A stretch of DNA of 64,000 bases from Pyropia yezoensis (GCA_009829735.1 CM020619.1:1246590-1310589), one strand, 5' to 3'. Positions 12,450-23,825 are shown, counted from the stretch's first letter. The notes: a model not told the origin generated them from the sequence alone. Numbers and translations are program-made.

Positions 12450-14237
12450 TCAGGAGATCGGAGGAAAGTCGTTGGGGACGCCTTCGCGCTCGTCGGCGGC
12501 GACCGACACACCACCGCGGTCCTCCGGGGCGACCGCCGCGCCACTACCGCTTTCGCCACCACCCCCGGCTGCGCCGTTGTCGGCCCCCTCCATGACTTCC
12601 ATGCCGACGTCGGAGTTAGAGGCGTCGTCCTCGTCATCTACGACACCGCGGTTGGGGTCATCCCCGTCCGTGATGATCAGGCAGTTGTGCACGCCGTTGT
12701 CGCGCGGAAGGGCCGCGTCTGCGCGCGCCAACTCGCTCTCCCACTGCTCATAAATGGCGCCACGCAACCCCGACCGACGACGCGGGCGCAGCCCTGCCTT
12801 CGCTTCCAGCATGGAGCGGACAAAGCAACAGGCGAGCGCGAAGTGGCCCAGCAGGCAGCGGATAATGGGACGGCCGCCCACCGCAGCCGGCTCAGAAATC
12901 ATCTCGTCGCCGCCCCCACAAAAGCGAAGCATGTCCGCAGTCCCTGCCACCATGCTGGGCAAGCCCATCTCGGCTGCCATGTAAGCACCGATTTCCAGCC
13001 ACAGCTTGCACAGGTCGCTTTTCAGCTCAGCACGAGAGAGCCCGACGCCTAGAAGGAAGGCACTGCATACTAAATCCTTCAGGGACTGCATCAGATGCGG
13101 CTTGGTCCGCAGGACCGGGACGCAGGCGCGCATCCCGGCAAGGACGCTGGCGTTGCGTCGAGTAGGCAGGTGGACGGTGCTCAGCAGCCAGTCCTTTGCC
13201 TCCGCACGGTTGACGCGGCGCGTCGTCATGACAATCTTGATGACCTGGTCCCACGTCCGGTTGGTGCTGTTGTACACCTCGGCGCTGCGAGTGGCGCTGA
13301 TAATGCGCTTCTTCTCATTCTCGCGGAAGGCCATCTTGAGGGTTGATATGGCCGTCAGCGTCTGATCCGCCGCACTGGACGGGGAGGAGACGCGACCATC
13401 AGCCGCATTCGACATTTCTTCCAAGGCTCTCAGGACGTCCTTAAAGCCCACTGTGAACGTCGTCCCCATCGTGTGCACAGCCTGCGCTAAGCGCTCTTGG
13501 CTGCGACTAAGCACCTCAACCTTGACGAGCACGTCGCGCACCGAGTCCACTAGGTCGTCAACGCTCGTTGCGACTGCAATGAGCTGCACACGCAGCGGCT
13601 GCAGACCAGCGCCGACCACGTCAGACAGCGTAGATGCCGTTCCGCGACACGCAACAGAAGGAGCGCCAGCGGTGGCAGGACTGGGGGAGAGTCGAGGACG
13701 GGCCGTGCTCACGCCCCCTGAAGGAGAAGAGGGGGGCGTATCCGACATCATCGGACGGACGATAATTGGGCGTGCCGCCCCACCAGAAGCTGGGCGCAGC
13801 ATCTGGCATCCACCAGCAAGAGCCGAGCCCCCAGCAGGGCTACACGGCGCCTCTTCGGCATCCTGGGAAGAGCGCGTTTGCGAGGACACGCCCGGCTCCG
13901 CGCCGTTCGCCGCCGGCGCCTCCGGGACAACTTCAGTGCTGCAACTTGTGCTAGGGGTGGGCGGCGTGCTCATGGGAGAAGCAGGGGCAGGCATTCCAAA
14001 GCCTGTGTCCGCAGGAGGAGGAGATACAGCATGCATGCCAGCCGTGTTCGCGGGAGCGTCGGCAGGAACGGCGGCAGCAGAGGCCGTTCAAGAACCGGGA
14101 GCAAGCAGGGAAGGCGCGGCAGGAGGGCCGCGAGGAGGAGACCTAGGGCTGCCATCCCGCGGTGACGCGCGGCGACGCTGCGCAGCACTCGTCTTCGGGC
14201 GCGCCGGATTGGCAGGGCGCTTGGGAGCGCGAGGCAT
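12450..14237 (-). CDS. Transposon accessory protein, undescribed helical family (member 1)
   Basis: From an ATG at 14237 (MPRAPKRPANPARPK, very basic) the frame runs 595 codons to a stop at 12450, broken once by TGA at 14090-14088; the next in-frame ATG is at 14036. The N-terminal third is proline/serine-rich. Near 13640 comes GLQPLRVQLIAVATSVDDL, then a heptad-like segment suited to a coiled coil, then a basic region (LPTRRNASVLAGMR) and a C-terminal helical block containing EPAAVGG and LLGHFALACCFVRSMLEAKA. The tail is acidic and glycine-rich. I recognise no known domain. The same blocks recur in the gene at 21880-23421, so this is a family. By position, head to head with a transposase, it may act like the DNA-binding second protein of CACTA elements; that is speculation. 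Confidence 0.6.
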
Positions 14238-16482
14238 GCCTGGGGAGGACGTACGATGTGACAAACAGGCAAGACCAGACGAGCCAAGAGGTGCAAATCG
14301 TTCGTGGACGAAGAAGGGGGCATGGAAATACAAAGTCAGAACCATGCGGAGGCGGCAATCATGGGACACAGCGCAGCTCAGTTGCCCGATGCTCCACTCC
14401 CGCAAAAAAGTCATCTTCATGCTCTCAGTCCTCAGAAAGAATGCACATACCTGCAAGCGCGATGGCACAGCACAAAGAGTGGAGAAGAGTACACTAGGTG
14501 GTCAGTGTTGGGAGAGAGGAGCTTGGTCGTTGACGAGAGAGCTTGCGAGTTGCCGCAGCGTGGATGCGCTTGCAAAGGGTCTCCTGCTTGCCTTCTCGTA
14601 GGCCGGTGTGTGCACCTCTCCGAGCTCGCATGGCGCCGCAAGAGGCTCTGCGCCAGCAGCCCCACAGCAAGCAACCAAGCTCCTTTGCGCACGCTGTCCG
14701 CCTCTGCACGACAGGGGTGCCCACGCGCAACCTGTGGCGGCCAGTCGAGGGAGAAAAAAATCTGGAGAGCGACAGCCACAAGCATGGCGCTGCACACATG
14801 GACGAGGGCCCTGTCGCTGAGTGGGTGTAGCGTCAGTGGCAGCCAGGAGACGGCACGGAAGTTTGCGAAAAAGAACCTCAACGGCCCGTCGCCGCACAGC
14901 CTCTCATCACACAGCCTCTCATCGACAGCCTCTCATCACGTGCCCCTCAGTGAAGTCCTCTCCAGCGCAAGCACACAAGACGGTTGCTCTCACGTTGGAG
15001 ATGACTCGAATACGGCACGGACAACAGAAAAACGACGACCGGTGCCCATCATGGCAGAAGCACAGAAGCGCGGGAGAGAGCCCCGGAACGCCGTGCGCTG
15101 CAGTCCGCATTGGCGGCGCCTGCAGCTTTGCGCTCGTAGAGAAGCAGAGACCGTTGGGGAGGTTGCCGCAGGTAGGGGTCGGTCGCGACTCGGCAGCAGG
15201 ACCATCAGGCGCACAGCACGCCCGCGGTTTTGACCAGCGACTTGGCCGGTGCGGGCGTGGTTGCTCCCCACGTGGTGAGCAGCGCGCTCGCTGGCCCCGC
15301 ACGAGAAGCGAGCAGTGCGTAAAGGCCAAGACAGCGCATCGATCGAGCACACCTCACGATGCCCGATCGAAATGAGCGCCGAAATGATGTTGACGAATGC
15401 ACAGGGCGAGGGCCTGACAGACCCATAGCCAGGCCTCGATTGGTGCGGAAAGGTAGTTACTGGCTTTTTGTGACGCACTTACGGCGGTTTTCGCCAACAT
15501 GGACTCAGTCTGCCGACGATCGTTTTCGAATTCGGCGACAGGAGTTGTTAGGAGCTCGATGGGAGTCGCAGGCGTGACAGCCAAGCTCATAGCGGAGCGT
15601 GGCAGGTCGCCGCACGATCACCGCAGTCGCGTGACGGCTCGAAGGCCGAGCTTGCCAGCTTCTGTTTCCCATGCATCTGCCCAAGTTCTCGAGACTGCCG
15701 CCAAACATGCGCTGTCACGAGGGCCATCCGATGCAAGGTGGCCTGAACGCAGGCTTGGACGCGCCGGAGAAGGGCATGATTCACTTCTACACAAGGCGCA
15801 AGAGTTTCGTGCTGCTGTTCGCTGGCTCATCTGGCGTCCGTACGCTTTGGGGGGTGCCGAAGTTATCCCATGGTCACAGCGCGCCAGGGGAACGTTATTC
15901 CTGTTCTGGCACTTGGAATCTGCTGGGGTCGGCGCCGAGGGAGCCCCGGCAGGAGGGGGTGACCCGTGCAGCAATCTTACTGCAATGTGTGGCGTGCGCG
16001 GCCCCAATGACGGCGTGATTGACCGATGTGCCCGGAGCGTGTTTCCGCACATAGGACTGGGCCGTTGCTGCAGAGGTGCTCCTGGGTTCGGCGAGATTCA
16101 GAGGTGCTGCTGGCCAGGCGCACTTGGCCTGTCGTCTTCGTATCTCTCTTTCACTCGCGGTCCTCAAACTTGCACTTTTTGTTGACTTGCGCAGCCCGTC
16201 ACAAAGTTTTGCGTTTGAGACACCAGGCCGCAGGTTGCGGCTAGCTTTGGTGTGCGGCGCACCCCAGAGTCTCCAGGCCGTGAGCCGCATCGGCTGCTAC
16301 CTGCTGGCTTCCTGCGCTGTCTGCGACTACCAGGTGGCGTCGGAGACAGGTGAAGGTGGTGGCAGGAGCGCTGCGTACTGCCCCTGGGCCGCCACCGGCC
16401 CCCCCTCCTCCCTTGCTGCGTCGTCACGACCCCCTCTAGCCTCTCCGCGCGCTTGTATCGTTCCCCTCCTTCGTTCCCCGCA
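14238..16482. other. 2.2 kb between the two divergent transposon genes
   Basis: Presumed bidirectional promoter region and leaders of the accessory gene and the transposase. Frames exist on both strands but overlap each other and resemble no protein. I see no clear TATA box close to either start and no obvious tandem array. Confidence 0.3.
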
Positions 16483-19400
16483 ATGTCCGATGTGCCATTA
16501 TCCCGAGCAGAGCTGCAGTGCCGTATTTGTGGGCGTCGTCCGTTCTCCAGGCCACGTTGCGGAGGCATGAACTGACGTCCCATCGAGGCGACACTGGGAG
16601 CGCTCCTCGATCTACCGCTGCAAGTCATCGCAGTCGGCTGGAGGACGTGGATGGGCGGCGGAACTGCGCGACAGCAGCTCCTTCTGGGGTACCACTTGCC
16701 GCTGGAAGTGGAAGTGGCGGTGGTGACGCGGCGCTGCACGGGGACGATGCAGATATAGCAGTGATACTACAGGCTAGCGAGCAGCCTGTGCCGGCAGCAG
16801 CTCAAGGCCGCAAGCGTTCACGCCCGCCCACTCACGCTCAAAAGGAGAGGACCTTCCCATCCATTTGTACCAGGGTACTTGGTGTGTATGAGCGCTATGG
16901 TGACACGGGCAGGAGCTTGCCGCTTGCCCGCCGGCGCGCCCATAGCAAGGCAGGTCAGTTCAACACCCGCCGGCTGCTCGCCTTCGAGTCCTTCATCTTC
17001 AAGACGGGAGGCTGCGGGATGTCGGCAGAGGGCGCCAACGATGTCTGGAATCTCTTTGACGAGTGGGAGTCTGATGGGCCCTCTCCAGGTGGCAGGGCAA
17101 GGAAGCTGCGGGAGTACTTCCCGAACCCCCATGCGATGCGGCAAGCGCTCGCTGACGACATTGACAAGGCTGTGGACTCCGACGCGTGGTACTCATGCCA
17201 TCTGACGGAGCTCGACGAGACGTACGAGGCTTACTACCGCGCTGCATTGCCCAAAATCGTGTCCGCCTTGTTGGGGGCGCCTAAGGTCCGATATTGGGCA
17301 AAGGGGGACGAGAACGAGGGACCATCGGACTGTCGGGAGACTCCGTTTGATGGGGATGCTTTCCGGCTGTGTGAGGAGCAGGTCCTCCGAGAGCACGGGC
17401 CCGACGCTTTCGTCGTCGGCCTCTACGTTTACAGCGACAGCTGCGTTATGTCTGGATCTGGTGGTATGTGAAGTCCTGTTCTTATTGGCGTCTTCGCCCG
17501 CCGTGCTTTTCTTTATACACGAGCATGTGCGTGACTGTGTGCCCCGTTTCCGTTCCTGAAGAGCCGATCGCTTTGCTCTCCCTACTGTCTTTGCCTTCCA
17601 TTGAGTGCTTGAGCGAGCAGCTTACAAGCTGTATCCCAGCAGAACGAGAGTCGTCAACGCCCTTACCGAGGAAGAAGAATGGATCACCCTCGCGAACGTG
17701 CCCCAGTTAAGCACGGAGAAGGGGTCGGCGGGCATGGAGCGGTCGAGATTGAGGCGGATGGCCATACTGCAGCGCGTTCTCTACCTCGCGTTCCGGTCAA
17801 CCATGCGCGCAAGTCACAACGGCGTGTGCATTTCTGCAGGACCACGCGGACAGCTGCTGGCGTTCCCTCGAATCATTCTTTACCTCTGCGATCAGCCCGA
17901 AGAGCGACAGGTGCTGTGCTTCAAACCTGGGATGTGCCACCGTCCGTGCACAATGTGTGAGGTCGCGGTGTCGGACTTGGGCGTTGAAGCAGCTCTGCGC
18001 GCAAGGAAGCGCTGCGCTGTCTCCGTCGTGGAGCGGCAGCTGGAGGCGCACGGACATCTTACTAAGGGGCGCGAGAAACGACGGCGGCTCAAGATTGAGA
18101 GGGAGTGGAGCGTCAACAGTCAACCGCCGGCTGTAGCTGCCATGGCGGGGCTGTGCACCCCACCGTTTCTGCTTTGCAACATCGTCGCCATAGACGTCCT
18201 TCACGTACGTTTGCTGCTTTGCCCCTCGAGATTCCTCTCTCTTATTTCTCGAGTTGCTTGAGACTGCTTTGAGGCTGCTGCTTGCGGCACTGACACCGGT
18301 GCTTCCCATGCGCTCCTTGCGCTTGCGTTGCTGGGCATGCGATGACCAATTGGGCCTGCAGGTGTTGGACTTGGGCATCACCCGTGACTTGGTGAAGCGA
18401 CTCGTGCAGGTGTTTCCGTCCATGTGCGCCGGTGACCACCCGGTCTGTGGATCCTTTTCGGCTACATACGCGGAAGCGTACAGGCGGCTTATGGACTTGG
18501 GACGCCGCTGCAAAGCGTCGAGAGTGAAGCCAGGGTAAGCCTGTCCGCTTCTTTTTGTGTGCTCGTCTTTTGTGTTCGCGTTCTGATCCTCTCTGGACAA
18601 CAGCACCACCGCAACGAGTACCAAGGTGGTCTAATGGCGCGTTCTCCACTCCTCTCCATTTCCCTGTGCGCTCCATGGCGAGCTGCGTGCAGATACTTCA
18701 TCACCGAGGACGAGACCCAGGCTACGTACACTGGCAGAGAGCAGCGGTTCGGGACGTGGATATTGCCGTTCTTAGTCGCCGGCCTGTTTGGTCCTGGCAA
18801 GTCTACGAAGGGAACTGACTCGGGGGTCTCTCAAGAGGACGAAGACGACGGTGGGGACGCAGCCAGCCGGCTCATCAACTCGTTGGGCAACCAGACTGAC
18901 TCACCAAACGTCGCAGAGAATGGGGATGGTGATTCTACGTCTCCCGCAAGCGGCAAGAGCAGCGGCGCCACACGCAAGAAGCACAAGTTCGACAACGACG
19001 CCTACCGTGCAGCGTTCTCTGATACACCCCTGCACGCAGCAGTGACAGCCATGTTTGCGGAATACGCGCTGCTGGTGGGGCGGCTGACCAGACGGGTAGG
19101 AGTCGCTGCGGGTCAGCCTATGACTCTGTCTGAGGGTGCTTCACTTGCGCAGCAGGCACAGGACTTCATCTTTGGCTATGTCAACCCCATTTTGGGGCAC
19201 GTCAAGACAACCAAGATCCACCGCGTGCTGTGCCATGTGCTAGACTCCGTGAGGTACCATGGGAACCTCATGAACGCCAACACCAGCTCGAACGAGATGG
19301 GCCACAAGGACGACAAGAGGCACTACGCACGAACCAACAAGCGGGCAGGGTACACGAGGCAGCCCGTACGGCACGCTCACGGCACGCGGAAGGTGCTGCG

Positions 19401-20106
19401 TCGGAACGCAGCAGCGAGGCTTGCGGAGGATCGCGCTGCCAGGGTTGACGGCGGCTATGTAGCGGACAGCGAGAGAGAATTTGCACCTTTGCGTCGGGCA
19501 CGCAGAGCACATCTGCGCCACGATCGAGTTGGTCGTCTTGCGGCGACGCCAGGGCTGTCAACGTTGCCAGCCGTGCTTGGCATCCCTGCGTCACAATGCG
19601 TGGCTGTGCCTGCCCACATTTTCTTTCGAGCGCAGCTTCCCTGTGGCGAAAGACGCCAGTTGGTGCGCGCTTCGCCGTCCTTCCATGACAAGCAGTGGTA
19701 TGACCACGTTGAGTACCGGCCGCCCGGCACGGAGGCGGGTCGGGATGTGCAGTATAGTCAAGTGCGTCTGATTGTGCGCACTCATGACGACGTGGACCGG
19801 CTTGTCTTGGCAGACATGGAGCGCGTGGAGGGTGCTGATGAATGCCCACTGTCTGCTCGCAGCTGCACACAACTGAAGTGGTCCACAAGTGCACGTGGCC
19901 ATGCCGGTGACGATGATCGACAAGTGAAGCTGCGCGCTATATCTGTTACAGATGTTATGCGTGTAGTGCACATTGTTCCAGACTGCGCGGACATGGGCCG
20001 CCGAGAGACGATTGGAGTCGCGCCGCCTGCGTTCGGCTCGAATACCAAGCGCCTGTGGAGCATGCGCTATCTTCTTAATGCTTTCCATCCGGACTCAGAG
20101 CAATAA
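16483..20106 (+). CDS. Plavaka/KDZ-like transposase (CMC superfamily), four exons
   Basis: Exons 16483-17463, 17621-18204, 18362-18534 and 18693-20106 are joined by three GT-AG introns of 157, 157 and 158 bases with matching phases. The start at 16483 opens a C2H2 finger: CRICGRRPFS in one frame continues as ATLRRHELTSH in the next, a one-base slip near 16552 inside the finger. Recognisable Plavaka-type blocks follow: ETPFDGDAFRLCEEQVLREH, VVGLYVYSDSCVMSGSG/AYKLYP (likely first catalytic aspartate), AFPRIILYLCDQPEERQVL, then CHRPCTMCEV, a zinc-knuckle-like pair, and DVLHVLDLGITRDLVKRLVQ. The last exon carries a possible late helical region (IHRVLCHVLDSVRYHGNL) and a basic tail. The protein should cut and paste its own element. 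Apart from the finger slip the frame is intact, so decay is recent. Confidence 0.8.
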
Positions 20107-20107
20107 A
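20102..20107 (+). terminator. AATAAA polyadenylation-like signal overlapping the transposase stop
   Basis: The stop codon TAA at the end of the transposase lies inside AATAAA. The hexamer could serve as a poly(A) signal, although its use in this lineage is not shown by the sequence. Confidence 0.3.
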
Positions 20108-21879
20108 CTCTTGACTGTCCAAAGTGACGCAAAGTGACAGCGCGCATGTAAGCGGCCGCTACCGCCGCCGCCGCCACCAGCATCAGCACCACAGCCCACC
20201 ACCGCCGCCCAAGCCCCTGCCCCTTCCGCAACGCCTCTCACCCCCCCTGCCCAGCACGCTTTGTTCCTGCGCAGCAAAGACCATCGCCACTTCCGCTGCC
20301 AGCAGATAACAGTGACGCTCTGCGACGGTGCCGGGGGCAGCAACCAGCTCCCCATCCTGCTCCAGGACCACAATGTCGGCCAGAGGATTGCGCTGGGGAC
20401 CAAGCTGCCCTCCGCTCTGTACCGCGGCAGGGTGACTCAGGCGAAGAGGCTCTGCTCCCCCCCTTCCGCATCCGACCTTGCTCAGGGGGGCATCCGCTAG
20501 AACTTCTGCCCCTACCGCCCTTTGCACACCGTACCTTTCCCTGTCACCGCTGCCGCCTAGCTCGCCACCGTAACTGTCGTGACCGCGACGCTTGCCCCCA
20601 CCGCCGCCGCTGCCGCCGCGACAACAGCCGCCGCGGCCGCCATCTCCGTCACGGTGGCGGGCGCGTCCGCTGCCTCATGGTGCTCCACTGCCGGCGGGTC
20701 TCTTGGCCTCTCAACCGGCGGGCCTTGCGGATCCTCGTCAGGCGCGTCTCTCATCACAGCGTTGGGTACGTCCGCTGCGGCAGGCGCATAGACACGAGCC
20801 GACCCATCTGGCGCGGGCGTCGGCTACGCGGCGGAGGCGCCGGCCACCTTCGCACCGGACCATGAGGAGGTCACCCCTCCAACGAGCGTTCCCGGCCAAG
20901 CGGCGGTCGCCTCATCCCCGCCGCTGTGCAACACACCGTCGCCGTCGCCGCCGCCCTCCCCGCCGCCGCAGCCGCCACCGCCGCTGCCGCCGCCGTCGCC
21001 GCCTCCGCAGCGGGGGCGGATGCGTCCGCTGCCACATGGGGCGGACTGAGCTTGCTTGTCAGATGCACGCGATGCAGCTAGACACACACGAGCATGGGGG
21101 AGGATGGCCAGGGAGCCGTCGCACCCTCTGCCACCGCAGCCGTCGCAGTCACCTTCCCGTAAACTCAGTCGCCTCACTCACGGCACCCGCCGCTGCCGCC
21201 ATGCTCGTCTGCCCAGTACGGCACGCAGTGGCCGGCGGGCGCGACCGTCGCGATGGCGCTGCTACCCTGTGCGAGAGGGAGCTTCAGGGGCTCGACGGGT
21301 GCAGCGCAGAAGTGGGCCGCATTTTGTCGTTGGCACTCGCCGCTGAGAGTGTCCGAAACAGACACTCAAGGAGTCTGGCCGCAAAAAACGCGAAGGCTTG
21401 CAGGCGTGGGCTCGCCCGAGACCTTGGTGTGTCGGATCAACGCACTTCAGAGTCACAGGACTGCGCAAGCGGCCAATGACGTCCTGTGTTTCAGGGCAGC
21501 GTCTTCTTACTTGACACCGCCATCTGCGAAGCCCATCGAGGCCGCTGACTTACAGAGCCGGCGACCTTCATCCCATTGATGGGTGAGATGGGCAAATTGG
21601 TGCTTATCGAAACTCCCCGTCCCAGAGGGCTTGATACGGATCAGAGCCATTGATAGGCCTTGTTATGGAAGTCGATGGGGAAACAGTCTATTGTGACGAT
21701 ATACCCCCTCACGCCGGGCACCCAGCGACCATACACCCCGGGCCACGTGCGGGCCAATCACATTCTAAGCAAGCGGTGCCAGCAGGAATCTCCCCGCACC
21801 TCTCCCACGGGTCATCCCAGCCAGCGGGGCAGTGCCCCCAAAGCAAATACAACTACAAATCCCTCACCAATGCAGAAAT
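20108..21879. other. Low-complexity gap after the transposase
   Basis: From 20160 to 21060 the sequence is dominated by CCG/CCA trinucleotide-like runs that open artificial alanine, arginine and proline frames on both strands. From 21060 to 21879 complexity rises but I see no gene. Just after the transposase, two copies of CAAAGTGACG/CAAAGTGACA lie side by side (20119-20138), a possible subterminal repeat. Confidence 0.3.
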
Positions 21880-23421
21880 TCAAAAACAAAGTAGACCCCC
21901 TATTGGGGGTAAAATCCATACAATTGGATTGGGCAAACGCCCTCCCAAATCCAGTATCCCGAGGAGATACCGGCACCGGTCTCGGGTCACCTCTTTTCCG
22001 GTTGGGCCGAAGAATCCCGGAGGGACGCACCAACCGGGGGCCATGCGGATAGCCGCGTGGCCACCCAGTGAGGGCTCCACGTGTGCGTGCCTTGGCACCG
22101 GTGACACCGAATGCCACCGTATCGCCTGGGCGGCGCCCCAGCGCAAGTGTTGGGGGATCCCTTGGATCCCCACAGCCTTCTCGAACACGGCGCGTATAAT
22201 GGCACACACGATGGCTGCATGTGCGAGCGTGCAGTCGACATATTGTGTCCCTTCGATGTTGTCGGGCTCTACAACGCGGTGGCTTGCGCCCACCAGCTCC
22301 ATCAGCCGCATGATCGTCTTGCGGATGGCGGAGACTCCAAGCTCCGACTTCTGGTACGCCAGGTTATCCAGCCACTTATTCGCCGTGGGCTTCTCCAGCA
22401 GCGACGCCACCTGGTCCAGGAGGTCTGCGGATGCCGACCGCTTGCGCTTGCCGCACCGCTTGCTCGATGTCGACATGGGGATGCCAGGGATTTCGAAGTG
22501 GACCTGTATGAGCACCTCCTTGTACCCCTGGAGAGTGTGGGAGCGGCTCCGCATCGGCACTGCGCGAACGCGCGCCATCGTGGTCTTGCTCTTCCTGCCA
22601 GGGTAGACCTTGCGGCTCAAGGCGGGCGCGCGCGCCTCCTCCTCTGTCAGCATCAGCTCTTCCTCAATGGCCATGTTCATCTGGTCCATTGCATTATCGG
22701 CGTTCAGGCACACTCGGCGTGCCTCGATCGTGGTGGCCGTCTCCGACTTGGCGTTCGACCGCAGGTGGTTTCGGATGCGCACAAGCTCACGCTTGTTGTC
22801 CTTGGCGCGCTTGAAATCCTTCCTCATGCCGTCCATGTTGCCCCGGTCCAGACCGACCATCTGCTTCAGCTCCCTGTCGCTGGTGGACATCTCCGTCTTG
22901 AGATTGTGGATGGTCTTGGCCATCTGCTCCAAAATATTGCCCTGCGTGTCCAGGTGCTTGCCATACTCTGCCACTTTTTCGGTCAGCTCCTCGACGCTCG
23001 ATGCAATGATGTTGACGTCGAGCCGCATCGGCCGAATTCCCGCGGGTACAGCGTGTGCCAGCGCGTGCCCCGACTGTGACAGGATGGGTGTCCCGTCATA
23101 GAGCTTGTCAGCGGAAAACGTCGGCACCATTGCGGGAATCTGCCCGCCGCGCGCATTGGAAGCCTCCCCCGACGGCTGGGACGCTCCTTTCCGCCCTTTG
23201 CCCGTCTTGTAAGCTGGGCCCGTGGTGGACAGTGTGGCAGTATTGACCCCAGATAGGGGGTCGTGCCATACAAGGGACGGCAGGCAGCTAGTCTGACCCG
23301 TTTCTCCCCATGCATTTGGGCCCATATTCCCCAAGTTAGGGATAGTTAGCTCAGTAGTAAGTCCAACTTGGTCTTGAGGGTTTTCTGCATTTCTTATCGT
23401 CTTGAATATTTGTGTGGCCAC
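21880..23421 (-). CDS. Transposon accessory protein, undescribed helical family (member 2)
   Basis: A frame of about 514 codons; it opens with GTG, so the true start is unresolved and may lie in an upstream exon or at a later ATG such as MVPTFSADKLYD (about 23130). Blocks shared with the gene at 12450-14237 occur in the same order: GIRPMRLDVNIIASSVEEL near 23035 (the other has GLQPLRVQLIAVATSVDDL), a coiled-coil-like stretch rich in K/E/L, a basic YPGRKSKTTMARVRA segment, and near the C-terminus EPDNIEGTQYVDCTLAHAA followed by IVCAIIRAVFEKAVGI. The segment just before the C-terminal block is lysine/arginine-rich (SSKRCGKRKRS), a possible nuclear signal. No transposase is recognisable beside it, so it may be a remnant of a related element or of a non-autonomous copy. 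Function unknown. Confidence 0.55.
   Translation of the reverse strand: MATQIFKTIRNAENPQDQVGLTTELTIPNLGNMGPNAWGETGQTSCLPSLVWHDPLSGVNTATLSTTGPAYKTGKGRKGASQPSGEASNARGGQIPAMVPTFSADKLYDGTPILSQSGHALAHAVPAGIRPMRLDVNIIASSVEELTEKVAEYGKHLDTQGNILEQMAKTIHNLKTEMSTSDRELKQMVGLDRGNMDGMRKDFKRAKDNKRELVRIRNHLRSNAKSETATTIEARRVCLNADNAMDQMNMAIEEELMLTEEEARAPALSRKVYPGRKSKTTMARVRAVPMRSRSHTLQGYKEVLIQVHFEIPGIPMSTSSKRCGKRKRSASADLLDQVASLLEKPTANKWLDNLAYQKSELGVSAIRKTIMRLMELVGASHRVVEPDNIEGTQYVDCTLAHAAIVCAIIRAVFEKAVGIQGIPQHLRWGAAQAIRWHSVSPVPRHAHVEPSLGGHAAIRMAPGWCVPPGFFGPTGKEVTRDRCRYLLGILDLGGRLPNPIVWILPPIGGLLCF
23200..23420 (-). repeat. Dispersed repeat B, copy 1
   Basis: This N-terminal coding segment of the second accessory gene recurs on the plus strand at 49478-49700 with high identity; shared peptide text includes NAENPQ, TKLTIPNLGNM/TELTIPNLGNM and GVNTATL. 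In this copy it directly abuts repeat C. Confidence 0.7.
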
Positions 23422-23825
23422 GCGCAGTTGTCTTTTTCCCTGAGGGCGCGGGCCAAGGGCGCCTCGCTGTCCCTCTTAACGTGCATCTTGGAAAGCCTCG
23501 GCACGTTGGCCAGGTAGCCCCCCCCTACCCCCGAGTGGCCCCGACCCGAGTCTAACCTCGTCAGGTCGGGGGCCACTATCACTACTACTTCTATTCTCCC
23601 TCACTAATCTCACACTCAAATTCTCTCAAATCAAGTCCATCACAAATGTGCAAACACCCATCAGAAGTCCCTCTCTCACGAGTGGGTAGCGTAGTCCACC
23701 GCATCCCAGTGCCGGGCACGGGCCACGGCCGCCAACCATCCCCACACGGCGGGCGTGTCCTGGCACCTGGTGTCCCTTGGTTGCCATCCCGGGTCGGCAC
23801 CAAGTCAGGGCCAGAGATGCTACAC
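23422..23825 (+). repeat. Dispersed repeat C, copy 1 (404 bp)
   Basis: A block starting GCGCAGTTGTCTTTTTCCC and ending TGCTACAC that recurs in the same orientation at 50507-50907 with roughly 85-90 percent identity by eye. Its left edge is sharp at both loci, while the neighbouring sequence differs. It includes the distinctive segment CCCCGACCCGAGTCTAACCT. I cannot place it in a known family. Confidence 0.7.

Larger units (their letters stand above)
12450..20107. mobile_element. Two-gene DNA transposon with Plavaka/KDZ-like transposase (ends not found)
   Basis: The span covers a minus-strand accessory gene and a divergent plus-strand transposase, the two genes I attribute to one element. The true ends must lie outside these coordinates. 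I looked for matching terminal inverted repeats and CACTA-type ends around 10.8-12.4 kb and 20.1-21.6 kb and could not pair any by eye. The 2.2 kb between the two genes would hold both promoters. The copy has at least two small lesions (one in each gene), so it is probably no longer autonomous. Grouping the two genes is inference, supported by a second accessory homologue in another mobile context nearby. Confidence 0.6.

Noticed and set aside
12000-21600. CACTA-type terminal inverted repeats for the transposon
   Set aside because: No matching ends could be paired by eye around either gene, so no boundaries are claimed.
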